64,000 nucleotides of DNA from positions 3,901 to 67,900 of the forward strand of contig CAZZFF010000019.1 in assembly GCA_964653485.1 (NCBI GenBank), in the 5' to 3' direction. Below the pieces are notes generated by a model. That model was given only the letters and a program-made list of their open reading frames with translations. It had not been told where the DNA came from and made no database searches. The translations under genes and the position numbers were made by a program. The stretch is from CAVQND01 sp964653485. GTDB taxonomy: Bacteria; Verrucomicrobiota; Verrucomicrobiia; Limisphaerales; UBA8199. This document shows, in pieces, positions 26,250 to 34,797 of this stretch; within the stretch, counting starts at the first letter, position 1, and each line of letters begins with the position of its first letter.

Positions 26250-27770
26250 ATGAGTCCACCTGCAAGAAAGCGCCGGCGTTGGTTGAGAATTCTCGTTTGG
26301 TGTTGCGGGGCGGTCTTGGCGGGCTTCGCAGCGTTGGCGGCGCTGCTGTTGGTTCTCCTGAGCCGCGTTCCGAAATACTACCCGCCGGTCGCTCATCCAA
26401 TAGAAATCGCCCGCGGCTTCGGGTCGGACACCGATTTGGAAGGCTTTGCCTCCCCTTACATCGGGCACACCGGCAGTTGGGACGGCAAGGGCGGCGCGAT
26501 ATTCGGCGGTTCAAAGGTCCCCGACCTGGACACGGACCAGGCGATGCACCTGCGCTGGACCTTCATGGCGGCGTACTGGAGGGCGCTGGAGCCTGGCGGC
26601 CCGGTGGACCTGGCAAGAGAGACTCCCGCGGCGTGGAAAGAGATGGACGCGTTCCTGGCGGCCGCCCACGCGCGGCGCCTGAACATCCTGATGCAAGCCC
26701 CGGTGGTCGGGGGCAATGCCGGAGGTCCGCCGAAATGGGCCGGCCGCCGTGAGGAGGGCAAGTCAGCGCCCGCCAATATGGAGGCGGCCGCGGCGTTCGC
26801 GGGTAAGCTCGCGGCCCGCTATGCCCCGGGCGGGACGTTGGCCAGGGAGCGGGGGTGGGGCGCGAAGTTCGGCGTGCGCGCGTGGGAACTCGACAACGAG
26901 CCGGATGGCTACCTGACACACTGGAAGGGCCAGGCGGCCGATTATGCGGAATTTGTCACCAAGGTCGCGGCGGCCATTCGCCGCGAGGACCCGCGCGCGG
27001 TCATTCTCGGGCCTGGCACGATGAGTTCGCGCAATGCCTGCCGATGGATTGAAGGGGCCTTGGACGCGGCGGCCCTCAACGGGTCGCCGGCCTACCGCGT
27101 CAGAGGGACGGCTTACTCGATTGGACCGGTATTGGACGCGGTTTCCTTTCATGTTTACGAGGGCTTGGATAGCGCCTTCTCCGGCGGGGATCGCACCGTG
27201 GAAGTCGTCTTCAGCGAAATCCGGGGTCTCTTCGAGCGGTATGAAGACCGGTCTCCGAGGTTCCATTACGCAAGGAAAGAGCAATACTGGCATACCGAAG
27301 GCAACTTCGATTTTTTCGGGGTCCTGTCCAGGGAGCGGCGCGCGGCCTGGCGCATTCAGTTCTTCACCCGCGCCTTTGCCGCCGGGATTTCCAAGGTGGT
27401 CGTCATGGATGCCTCCAAACCGGAGCAAGCCGCCGTCCGCGCTTATGTTGACGCCCTGCCTGACCCGTTTCCGATGCGGCGGGCCGGCGACAAAGTGAAA
27501 GTGGTGAGCGGAACCCCGGCCGTCTTCCTGCATTTGGACAGCACCAATGCGGACGCCGGTCGCGTGTGGGTCTTGTGGGCCACGGGCCAAGGCGGCGCGG
27601 AAGTGGACGTGCCCGCGATACGAGCGCGCGTCATGCAAGTCTCCGCCGATGCCAGCCGCCTTCCGCTCGAAAGCCCCGGTCACACGGTGAGGGTCCGCCT
27701 TAAAGGCGACGCGAAGATGGCGCCTCCGGTGCTGGTCATTGACCGGGAAAGGCTGTGGGGCTCCGATTAG
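26250..27770 (+). CDS. Membrane-anchored clan GH-A-like glycoside hydrolase
   Basis: About 506 residues from the ATG at 26250 (an in-frame upstream start at 26169 is less likely). N-terminal basic stretch ARKRRRWLRIL followed by a hydrophobic anchor (VLAGFAALAALLLVLLS). The rest fits a TIM barrel: the acid/base candidate Glu217 in AWELDNEPDGYL is the classic NEP motif, and Glu350 in YWHTEGNFDFF is a fitting nucleophile. A small C-terminal beta domain follows after ~AVFLHLDSTNADAGRVW. Resembles the GH39/GH44 region of clan GH-A. Divergent from the Dus gene. The substrate is unknown, presumably a polysaccharide outside the cell. Confidence 0.7.
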   Translation: MSPPARKRRRWLRILVWCCGAVLAGFAALAALLLVLLSRVPKYYPPVAHPIEIARGFGSDTDLEGFASPYIGHTGSWDGKGGAIFGGSKVPDLDTDQAMHLRWTFMAAYWRALEPGGPVDLARETPAAWKEMDAFLAAAHARRLNILMQAPVVGGNAGGPPKWAGRREEGKSAPANMEAAAAFAGKLAARYAPGGTLARERGWGAKFGVRAWELDNEPDGYLTHWKGQAADYAEFVTKVAAAIRREDPRAVILGPGTMSSRNACRWIEGALDAAALNGSPAYRVRGTAYSIGPVLDAVSFHVYEGLDSAFSGGDRTVEVVFSEIRGLFERYEDRSPRFHYARKEQYWHTEGNFDFFGVLSRERRAAWRIQFFTRAFAAGISKVVVMDASKPEQAAVRAYVDALPDPFPMRRAGDKVKVVSGTPAVFLHLDSTNADAGRVWVLWATGQGGAEVDVPAIRARVMQVSADASRLPLESPGHTVRVRLKGDAKMAPPVLVIDRERLWGSD

Positions 27771-28158
27771 AGGCTTGAGACCCGCGGCCCGCCTGCGCAG
27801 CGTATTACAGTTTGCTTCTCTTGGCGCATGAGACCAACGGCGGCACAGGCGAAAAGCCTGCCGCCCTTCGGAGATTGGCGAGATGGACACAATGACCACA
27901 AGATGCGTGATTTTCACGCGGAATGCGTGAAAATCACGCATCCTCACAGCGGCAAGGATAAGGAACATGCGGATTTGCCGGGGTTTCGTGTTTGGCACCG
28001 GAAATGCTGGTGTTTCGCCGTTACCTCGGTTCGCTGCGGATTCATCTTTGATGAATCCCTGGCGCCCCTGTGTAAAGGCAGTGCAGTTTGGTCCTTTTGG
28101 AGCATGAACTCGACGGCGACAGAGTCGAAGAGACGGCCCGAGGGCACGGGCCGCGCGC
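27771..28158. other. Gene-free region with three hairpins
   Basis: About 390 bases with no convincing gene. It holds a GC-rich hairpin with a GAAAA loop at 27839-27865 (a possible terminator of the glycoside hydrolase gene, but with no T-run), the nested palindrome at 27902-27942, and a perfect 9-base inverted repeat with a TTT loop at 28038-28058. The open frames that cross it have no protein-like composition. Confidence 0.6.
27902..27942. repeat. Nested palindrome, 18-base arms around GGAAT
   Basis: A perfect inverted repeat: left arm 27902-27919, five-base spacer GGAAT, right arm 27925-27942. Each arm is itself palindromic: GCGTGA-TTT-TCACGC on the left and GCGTGA-AAA-TCACGC on the right. 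This gives four GCGTGA half-sites in 41 bases. It could be a paired operator for a dimeric regulator, or a REP-like element. Confidence 0.75.
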
Positions 28159-28929
28159 GTGTGTGGCAGGGTGGGATCCAGCGCTTCTGCGAGGGCTGGG
28201 GTTGTCGCGTCTGCACTCCGGATCCGGCGGCCGAGATGGGCCGCGTACCGCGGGGGGGGGGGGGAGGGCGTTGCTGTCGTTGGAGGCAACGCGAGGGTGC
28301 GGTCGGTGGTCCTCGAAGCGGTCGCACGGTTGCCCGGGTTCCAGAGCTGCACCCTCTTTGCAACGGGCGCGGAGGCTATCAGGCTCCTGCCGGGCCTGGA
28401 AGTGGAAATCGCCCTCGTCGCGCTGACTCTCCCGGACCTCTGCGGCATCAGGTGCGGCAGAGAGTTGCGCACCCGCAAACCCGGCCTCAAGGCCGTCCTG
28501 ATCGTCTCAGCGGAGGAATGTGCGCTCGCCGGCCATGCCATGGCAAGCGGCTTTGATTACTGCCTTGCGCACCCGTTCGACACGGGCCGCTGTGTGGAGA
28601 CGCTCCTCTTCGTTTCGGCATGCCAAGCTCGCAGGCCTGGGACGTCACTGGGCCATCCAGGGCCATGCACCCGGTCCTTCGCCTCGTCCGGGCTGACGCG
28701 TGAGGAGGATCGGGTGATGGCCTGCCTTGCTCAGGGTCGGTTCTACAAGGAAATCGAGGCTGACCTCGGGTTTAGCAGGGCGAAGGTGTGCCGCCTTGTG
28801 CATAGCTCGTACACCAAACTCGGCGCTCAGAAGGCCACTGAAGCGGTGGAGAAGTGGCGGCGGTCCAGCTCGCCGCGCGCGAGCCAAGGCGCACTTGCAG
28901 CCGGAGGAGAAGGAGGAGGAGCACTTTGA
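28159..28929 (+). CDS. Degenerate receiver + LuxR-type HTH protein, start beside a G13 tract
   Basis: C-terminal ~70 residues are a LuxR/NarL-type helix-turn-helix (LTREEDRVMACLAQGRFYKEIEADLGFSRAKVCRLVHSSYTKLG). The preceding ~120 residues fold like a receiver (GVAVVGGNARVRSVVLEAV...LVALTLPDLCGI) but lack its chemistry: the acidic pair is GG, the phosphoacceptor Asp is Ala in LVALTLP, and the Lys is His in CLAHPFDTG. So it cannot be regulated by Asp phosphorylation. The frame opens with GTG at 28159, but residues before the receiver look non-coding. A run of 13 G at 28252-28264 sits exactly at the receiver start; with 12 G the ATG at 28236 would be in frame. The next gene is a prepilin-like protein it may control. 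Confidence 0.7.
   Translation: MCGRVGSSASARAGVVASALRIRRPRWAAYRGGGGEGVAVVGGNARVRSVVLEAVARLPGFQSCTLFATGAEAIRLLPGLEVEIALVALTLPDLCGIRCGRELRTRKPGLKAVLIVSAEECALAGHAMASGFDYCLAHPFDTGRCVETLLFVSACQARRPGTSLGHPGPCTRSFASSGLTREEDRVMACLAQGRFYKEIEADLGFSRAKVCRLVHSSYTKLGAQKATEAVEKWRRSSSPRASQGALAAGGEGGGAL
28252..28264 (+). repeat. G13 homopolymer at the 5' end of the receiver-HTH gene
   Basis: Thirteen consecutive G. A loss of one base would join the ATG at 28236 to the receiver frame. Such tracts slip during replication and are also a common sequencing error site. Confidence 0.9.
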
Positions 28930-28964
28930 CAACGCTGAGAAGAAGCGCATATCGCGGCGATCGA

Positions 28965-29852
28965 AGGGGTTTGCCTCCTGGCGCGGCCGCGCCAGGGGGC
29001 CGGAGCCGCCGCGCCGGCGGCGGCGCCGCTTGCCGTCCGTCCAGGCGCCGGGCGCCTGCGGAGGGCGGGCGGGCGGCGTTTACGCTTGTCGAGTTGCTTG
29101 TGGTGATCGCCATCATCGCCATTTTGGCCGCGCTCCTGCTGCCGGCCCTGGCCAGGGGGAAGGCCAAGGCCTACCGAGCGGTTTGCTCGAGCGACCTCTT
29201 GCAGATGGGCCAGGCGGCGAACATGTATGCCGCCGACAACCGCGATTTCATGGCCTGGCCAAATTGGCAGACCCTCGGCGCCGTTTCTCCGGAGCCTGAC
29301 CCCTGCGGCCCGCCGGTCCATCCGATGGGCGGCTGGCTCTACACTCCCGGCGTCCCGCCCGACCCGACGGTCAGCCCGTACAGCGCCAACCCGATTGCCG
29401 CCTGGCAGCAGGGGCTTTGGTTTCCGTACCTGCGCACCCCGGGCGTTTATCTGTGCCCCGTGAGCCTGAGGAGCCAGTACTACGCCCAGCGTATCAACAA
29501 GCTGTGCGGTTACCTGATGAACGGAGGGGTCTGCGCCTTTGGACAACTGTACTTGCAGAGGGCCCCCTCGCCCACGTGGAGGACGAGCGACATCTGGAGC
29601 CCGATGTGCTGGCTGTTGTGGGAGCCGGATGAGAGCCTGGGCCAGCCGCCGGTGGGCGGCTACGCTTATGCTGACGGCAGCGTTTATCCGGACCAGATGA
29701 CCGCCCTGACCCGGAGTCACGGCCCCGGTGCGGACATCCTCGCCTTGGCCGGCCACGTCCAGTTCGTCCACCTCAACCAGTTCGCCGCCGAACAAACTAA
29801 CAGCGCCCGGGGGCTGCTCTGGTGGAATCCTGGAACAGCCAGCGGGCGCTGA
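28965..29852 (+). CDS. Prepilin-type N-terminal methylation domain protein (type II pseudopilin-like)
   Basis: The pilin signature AFTLVELLVVIAIIAILAALLLPALARGKAKAYR is clear near nucleotide 29076. Here the residue before the cleavage-site Phe is Ala and not the usual Gly. The rest (SSDLLQMGQAANMYAADNRDFMAWPN, then a Pro/Trp-rich C-terminal domain ending in GHVQFVHLNQF) fits the large Verrucomicrobia/Planctomycetes family of secreted pseudopilin-like proteins. The N-terminal extension before FTLVE is unusually long and Arg/Gly rich; the frame is open from 28854, and TTG at 28965 is only one possible start. The 3' end of this gene was copied in the tandem duplication that follows (remnant at 32280-32387). 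Confidence 0.8.
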   Translation, partial: RGLPPGAAAPGGRSRRAGGGAACRPSRRRAPAEGGRAAFTLVELLVVIAIIAILAALLLPALARGKAKAYRAVCSSDLLQMGQAANMYAADNRDFMAWPNWQTLGAVSPEPDPCGPPVHPMGGWLYTPGVPPDPTVSPYSANPIAAWQQGLWFPYLRTPGVYLCPVSLRSQYYAQRINKLCGYLMNGGVCAFGQLYLQRAPSPTWRTSDIWSPMCWLLWEPDESLGQPPVGGYAYADGSVYPDQMTALTRSHGPGADILALAGHVQFVHLNQFAAEQTNSARGLLWWNPGTASGR

Positions 29853-32279
29853 ACGAACACTCAACCATGAAATCCCTCCTCTATGGCTCAGCCCTCCTGG
29901 CCCTCGCGTACCAGGCGTTAGCCCAGACCAACGATCCGCTTGACCAATGGCAGTCGTATGACCCGCTGCCGAGCAATTTCCTTGGCAGCGTTGCTTTTCT
30001 CAACGGGCAGTTTTGGGGTGTTGGCGATGGCACCGTCTGGGCATCCCAGGACGGCACTAACTGGGCTTGCTCCGGCCTCCTCCCGATGGACGGGCCTTTC
30101 GCGATCGCCTACGGGAACGGCACCTACGTGGTCGTGGGGATCGTCCAGACTGTTGCCGGCATGAACTACTCGGGCGGGCTCATCGCGACATCCCCGGACG
30201 GTGCCGCCTGGACCGCCCAGCAGGGCCCCCTGGGCTACGCCATTGGGAATGGTCCGGCGGGTCTCTGGTTGCCCATCTTTAGTCCAGGCGCCAGCCCCAT
30301 CGCTTTCGGGAACGGGGTCTTTGTCGTGTGGGTCGAACTCGAGGACGGCACTGTGGCTGTCCTGACCTCGCCCGACGGCATCCAGTGGGCCATTCACGAG
30401 TTCGGGGACACGGCCCTCGTAAAGGACATTACGTTCGGCAACGGCATTTTTGCGGCGCTGGCCAGCGACGCGAGTGGCAATTATCGTCTCATCACGTCCG
30501 CCGACGGAGTGCTCTGGACGCCGCACCCTTCTCCAGTCGGCCCGGTGCCATGTTTGGGCTACGGGGGCGGTTCATTCATCGTCTTGGGCGGCGGGTCAAC
30601 TGTAGATGCCGTCGCGACCTCCACAAACTGCGCCGCCTGGACGACCAACACGGTTTCCTGGCCATTTCGTGATTCTCCCTGGGACGTCGCTTATGGAAAC
30701 GGGCTGTTCGTCGCCGCGTGTTCGGGCGGCGGCGTCGCGGTATCGGCCAACGGCATCGCCTGGGCGGATTCCGGCTTCGCGGCGTTGAGCGACGTGATGG
30801 GTGTCTGCTATGGCAAGGGCGCGTTTGTCGCGGTCGGCCCCGGACCGCCGGCGGTGTCGACCGACGGCGTGAGGTGGGACCAACCGGCGCCGGTGGCTGA
30901 CCTTTGGATCAACGGGGTCGTTTATGCTAGGGACAGGTTCGTCGCCGTTGGCTGCGAGGGCTTGTGGAGCCCTTACAACGGCGTCGGCGTCATTTTCGGC
31001 TCGGCCGATGGGATGCACTGGAGCGTGGCCCACCCGGTCGTGGAGGGGCTGATGTCGGTCGCCTATGGGAACAGCCTTTTTGTGGCCGCCGGCGGCAGCA
31101 ACGTCGTGACATCCGCCGACGGCATCAGTTGGGCTCCTCAGGCCCTCGGCGGGGCGGCTTCCATCCAGAGCGTTGCCTACGGGGAGGGCCAGTTCGTCGC
31201 TGTCGGCGGGGCCATCCTCACCTCGACTGACGGCGTCCACTGGCTCCAGCGGAATCCAGGAACCAACGTGGGCCTCGCGCAAGTCGTCTATGGCAACGGC
31301 GCTTTTGTCGCGCTGCTTGACGCGCCAGGTGGGGCGGTGCTTGCCTCCCCGGACGGCGTGGCCTGGACGCTGCAGAGCTCCGGCACGACCGACCAGCTTC
31401 TGGGGCTGTGCTACGGACAGGGCGTGTTTCTGGCTGTCGGCAACCAGACCGTCCTCACCTCCACCGATGGCGTTCATTGGTCCGCGCCGGGCTCGAGCCC
31501 CCCCTGGTCGGGCGAGGTGGTGGGACCCGCCTATGTACACGGGATGTTCGCCGTCTGCAGCGGTGGCGGCTTCTTCACATCGACCAACACCGTCGACTGG
31601 GTCCTCCACGACACGGGGTGCGGCTGCAGGCTCACCGGCTTGGCATTCGGCGGGGCCACCCTCGTTGGGGTGGGGGAGTCCGGCAGAGTTGTGCAATCTG
31701 GCACAATGACCTCGTGGCCCATGCGCCTCGCGCCGCTGCCGTGGCGGGGGACCGGTCCCTTTCAGATCACGGTCGCCGGGCCTGCTAATCACAACTGGGA
31801 AATAGACGCGTCCAGCGACCTCTTTGGCTGGGCCCCGCTCGCAAATCTCTGGAGCACGAACGGCGTGATCACGCTCACCGATCCCGGGGCCCCGCATCAA
31901 GCCCGCCAGTTCTACAGGGGCGAGTGGTGGTGAGCCGGAATCTGCACGCGACGGCTGGGACCCAGCCCTCTTGCCGCTCTCGGGCGCCAGACCGGCGGAG
32001 GGCAAGGCTGGAGCAACCGTTGCACAAGCATTTCGCGTGCCGCTTACGGTAACGGCTTGGGGAAGATTTCTTCTTTTGCAGCTTCTGCTGTGCGGCGCTA
32101 CAAAAGTGGCCGTTGCTTTGGTATCCAGGTCCGGGAGGCCTGATGCTTCGGGAGCCAAGTGGCAGCTTTGCCCTCGGAGGGCAGGCAGACGCGAGTGAAC
32201 ATGATCGCACGCGAACAGATAACTTGAAACAAGCTATGAAGACCTCGAACGAAACGGCCGGCGCTGAGGCATTCCCGCC
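29755..32279 (+). repeat. Tandem duplication, copy 1
   Basis: Runs from the last ~30 codons of the prepilin-like gene through the first propeller-like gene and its ~300-base downstream leader to codon ~14 of a Cys-rich protein gene. Every part is matched in the same order by copy 2 (32280-34843). The two copies have diverged clearly, so the event is not recent. Confidence 0.88.
29867..31933 (+). CDS. Secreted propeller-like repeat protein, copy 1
   Basis: About 688 residues from the ATG at 29867. Signal peptide KSLLYGSALLALAYQALAQ. The body is an array of ~45-residue units with the pattern VAYGNGLFVAVG....VLTSxDGxxWxxxxxG (for example FGNGIFAALASD, YGNSLFVAAGGSNVVTSADGISW), which fits a beta-propeller such as BNR/Ycf48-like folds. 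The last ~65 residues are a separate beta module: NHNWEIDASSDLFGWAPLAN, then DPGA..ARQFYRGEWW. The same module style ends both BspA-like proteins of this window. Probable surface or matrix protein; ligand unknown. A paralogue made by tandem duplication follows at 32402. Confidence 0.85.
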   Translation: MKSLLYGSALLALAYQALAQTNDPLDQWQSYDPLPSNFLGSVAFLNGQFWGVGDGTVWASQDGTNWACSGLLPMDGPFAIAYGNGTYVVVGIVQTVAGMNYSGGLIATSPDGAAWTAQQGPLGYAIGNGPAGLWLPIFSPGASPIAFGNGVFVVWVELEDGTVAVLTSPDGIQWAIHEFGDTALVKDITFGNGIFAALASDASGNYRLITSADGVLWTPHPSPVGPVPCLGYGGGSFIVLGGGSTVDAVATSTNCAAWTTNTVSWPFRDSPWDVAYGNGLFVAACSGGGVAVSANGIAWADSGFAALSDVMGVCYGKGAFVAVGPGPPAVSTDGVRWDQPAPVADLWINGVVYARDRFVAVGCEGLWSPYNGVGVIFGSADGMHWSVAHPVVEGLMSVAYGNSLFVAAGGSNVVTSADGISWAPQALGGAASIQSVAYGEGQFVAVGGAILTSTDGVHWLQRNPGTNVGLAQVVYGNGAFVALLDAPGGAVLASPDGVAWTLQSSGTTDQLLGLCYGQGVFLAVGNQTVLTSTDGVHWSAPGSSPPWSGEVVGPAYVHGMFAVCSGGGFFTSTNTVDWVLHDTGCGCRLTGLAFGGATLVGVGESGRVVQSGTMTSWPMRLAPLPWRGTGPFQITVAGPANHNWEIDASSDLFGWAPLANLWSTNGVITLTDPGAPHQARQFYRGEWW

Positions 32280-32283
32280 CTAG
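32236..32283 (+). pseudogene. 5' remnant of the Cys-rich protein gene
   Basis: ATG at 32236 opens MKTSNETAGAEAFPP and then a TAG. The first 13-15 codons match the start of the intact Cys-rich gene at 34798 (MKTSNETAGAEPFPP). The stop comes from the sequence joined at the duplication breakpoint, so this is a truncated scar and not a functional gene. Confidence 0.85.
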
Positions 32284-32387
32284 CCAGCCACGTCCAATTC
32301 GTCCGCCTCAACCAGTTCGCCGCCGAACAAACTAACAGCGCCCGAGGCCTGCTCTGGTGGAATCCGGGAACAGCCACCGGGCGCTGA
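32280..32387 (+). pseudogene. 3' remnant of the prepilin-like gene
   Basis: Reads SHVQFVRLNQFAAEQTNSAR and on to GTATGR and TGA, matching the end of the prepilin-like protein (GHVQFVHLNQFAAEQ...GTASGR) at 29755-29852. It has no start and follows directly on the Cys-rich remnant. It marks the upstream edge of duplication copy 2. Confidence 0.88.
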
Positions 32388-32401
32388 GCAAGCACTCAAC
32401 T

Positions 32402-34495
32402 ATGAAATCCCTTCTCTACGCCGCGGCGCTCCTGGCCCTTGGGGGCCAGGTCCTTGGCCAGACCAACGATCCGCTTGACCATTGGCAGCGGTATGATCCT
32501 GCGCCGAGCAACTTCTTTTCCAGCGTTGGTTTTCTCAACGGGCAGTTTTGGGGCGTTGGCTGTGGTACTGTCTGGGGATCGCAGGACGGCACTAACTGGG
32601 CGTGCTCCGGTTTCGTCCCCATGGATGTACCCTTGGGCATCGCGTATGGGAACGGCACCTACGTGGTCGTGGGAGAGGACGGTTACGACCCCGAGCTTGA
32701 CGGGACGGCAGGCCTTATCACGACCTCGCCTGATGGAGTCGTCTGGACCGCTCAGTCTGGGCCGCCCGGGTACTCTGTCTTCGGTGGACCAGCAGGCTTT
32801 TGGTTTCCCGAGGCCGGTCCCGATGGCAACGCGGTCGTTTATGGCAACGGCTTGTTCGTCGTGGCGGTCACGCTGGAGGATAGCACTCCCGCCTTCCTGA
32901 CGTCGCCGGACGGTGTCCAGTGGGCGATCCAGACCTTCGGAGACATCCACGCTATCTCGAGCCTTATCTTCGGCAATGGTCTGTTCGTAGCACTGGGCTA
33001 TACGGGTGACTTCGGCGCCGGCGGCCAGAGCTTCCTGTTGACGTCCCAGGATGGGCAGCTTTGGACGAAGCACGCGGGCGGAACTGGGGGCTGGCTTGAC
33101 TGGGTGGGCTACGGCAACGGCACCTTCGTGCTTGGGAGCGGTTTAGGGCAGCTCCAGGCGGTCGCCGCATCAACCGACCTCCAAACGTGGACGACCAATG
33201 CGGCCCAGGGCACCGCCGGTTTCTACCCGGGTTCCATTGCCTATGGGGACGGAGTGTTCGTTGCCGCGGGCGGCGCGGGCGCCGTCTGGACTTCGCCGGA
33301 CGGTCTTCAGTGGGCGAGCCACGACTCGGGCATATCCAATACCTTGTATTCCGTCGCCAACGGAAACGGGGTTTTCGTGGCCTCCTCGCGGTCGCCACCC
33401 GTCACGTCGAGCGATGGGGTCCACTGGACGGCGGCCAAGCCCGCGATCCCCGTAAGCATGTACGATGTCGTCTTTGCCCGAGGCCGGTTCGTGGCGGTCG
33501 GGCAGCAGACGGGCTCATCAGCAGACTATCCCAGCCAGGGCGTAAGCATGACCTCGACGGACGGCGCCCACTGGAGCATCGCCTACACTGGGACCACGCA
33601 GTGCCTCAGTGTGGTTTACGCTGATGGCCTTTTTGTAGCGGTGGGCGGCGACCAGGTTGTCACCTCGCCGGACGGGCTGAACTGGACCCCACGCGTCTCG
33701 GGCACTGCAAATTCCATCCAGAGCGTCGCTTACGGGAACGGCCTCTTGGTGGGGGTCGGCTGGAGTGGCACCGTCATCACCTCGACCAACGGCACCGACT
33801 GGATTTCGCGTAATCCGGCAACCAATGTTAGCATGATGCAGGTCGTTTACGGGAACGGCGTCTTCGTTGCGCTCTGGGAGAGCCAGGACGGCTCCATCCT
33901 CGTCTCGACCAACGGCGCGGACTGGCAGATCCGGGACTGCGGGGCAACCGATTGGGTCTGGGGACTGGGCTCCGGCGATGGGATGCTCTTCGTGGTGGGA
34001 AGACAGTCCCTTCTGGTGTCAACCAACGGGAGCGATTGGTTCACACTTGGATCCGGCATCTTCCCCTGGTATGACACCGGAAACCTTAAATACGCCCACG
34101 GGACCTTTCTCATCGTCTGCGGGTCGGGGGACATTTACGCCTCGACGAACGCGACGGACTGGGTGCTCCACAACACCGGTTGTGGCCAAGACCTATCTGG
34201 CTTGGCGTACGGCAACAACACCTTCGTAGCGGTGGGAGAGGGTGGCACCATACTCCAGTCTGCCCCCACTCCTTCATGGCCTCTGCAACTTGCGCCTTCG
34301 GGTGTGCCCGGGCCAAACGGATTTTCCCTCACCGCCTCCGGCCCCGCCGGGCACAACTGGGAGATTGACGCGTCCAGCGATCTCCTTGACTGGGCTCCGC
34401 TCGCAAATCTCTGGAGCACGAACGGCGTGATCACGGTCACCGATCCGGCGGCCACAGCCTGCGCTCGCCGGTTCTATCATGGTCAGTGGTGGTGA
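32402..34495 (+). CDS. Secreted propeller-like repeat protein, copy 2
   Basis: About 697 residues from the ATG at 32402, paralogue of 29867-31933 over its full length. Signal peptide KSLLYAAALLALGGQVLGQ. Same repeat pattern (VAYGNGLLVGVGWSGTVITS, VYGNGVFVALWESQDGSILV) and same C-terminal module ending in CARRFYHGQWW. The two proteins start the mature part almost identically (TNDPLDxWQxYDPxPSNF). Differences concentrate in the loops between repeat strands. The gene sits directly upstream of the Cys-rich protein gene, with a ~300-base leader between them. Confidence 0.85.
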   Translation: MKSLLYAAALLALGGQVLGQTNDPLDHWQRYDPAPSNFFSSVGFLNGQFWGVGCGTVWGSQDGTNWACSGFVPMDVPLGIAYGNGTYVVVGEDGYDPELDGTAGLITTSPDGVVWTAQSGPPGYSVFGGPAGFWFPEAGPDGNAVVYGNGLFVVAVTLEDSTPAFLTSPDGVQWAIQTFGDIHAISSLIFGNGLFVALGYTGDFGAGGQSFLLTSQDGQLWTKHAGGTGGWLDWVGYGNGTFVLGSGLGQLQAVAASTDLQTWTTNAAQGTAGFYPGSIAYGDGVFVAAGGAGAVWTSPDGLQWASHDSGISNTLYSVANGNGVFVASSRSPPVTSSDGVHWTAAKPAIPVSMYDVVFARGRFVAVGQQTGSSADYPSQGVSMTSTDGAHWSIAYTGTTQCLSVVYADGLFVAVGGDQVVTSPDGLNWTPRVSGTANSIQSVAYGNGLLVGVGWSGTVITSTNGTDWISRNPATNVSMMQVVYGNGVFVALWESQDGSILVSTNGADWQIRDCGATDWVWGLGSGDGMLFVVGRQSLLVSTNGSDWFTLGSGIFPWYDTGNLKYAHGTFLIVCGSGDIYASTNATDWVLHNTGCGQDLSGLAYGNNTFVAVGEGGTILQSAPTPSWPLQLAPSGVPGPNGFSLTASGPAGHNWEIDASSDLLDWAPLANLWSTNGVITVTDPAATACARRFYHGQWW

Positions 34496-34797
34496 GCCGG
34501 ACAGGTGCCGAGCGCCCCGCGCTAGCTCTGTTGTCGCTGTCTGCGGCGCCAAGCCGGCGCGGGGCAAGGCTGTAGCAAGTGCTGCACAAGCATCTCGCGT
34601 GCCGCATACGGTAACGGCTGGGGGAAGATTTCTTCCTTTGAAGCCTCTGCCGTGCGGCGCTATAAAAGTGACCCTTGCCTCAGGATCCAGGCTCCGAAGG
34701 CCTGATGCTTGGGGAACCAATCGGCGACTTTGCCCTCGAAGGGCAGGGAGACGCGAGCGAGTATGATTGCACGCGAACAGATAACTTGAAGCAAACT
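34496..34797 (+). promoter_or_regulatory. ~300-base leader before the Cys-rich gene, also present at 31934-32235
   Basis: No gene is visible. The stretch is repeated after both propeller genes by the duplication and includes matched blocks such as CACGCGAACAGATAACTTGA just before the start codon, and the hairpin GCCCT-CGA-AGGGC. It probably carries the promoter or a structured 5' UTR of the Cys-rich gene. I do not recognise a known riboswitch. Confidence 0.45.

Noticed and set aside
26763..28541. 592-codon minus-strand frame across the glycoside hydrolase and the intergenic region
   Set aside because: It crosses palindromes and lacks protein character; the plus-strand genes explain the coding signal.
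30596..32158. 520-codon minus-strand frame opposite propeller copy 1
   Set aside because: Antisense of a repetitive coding sequence; repeats mirror the propeller units.
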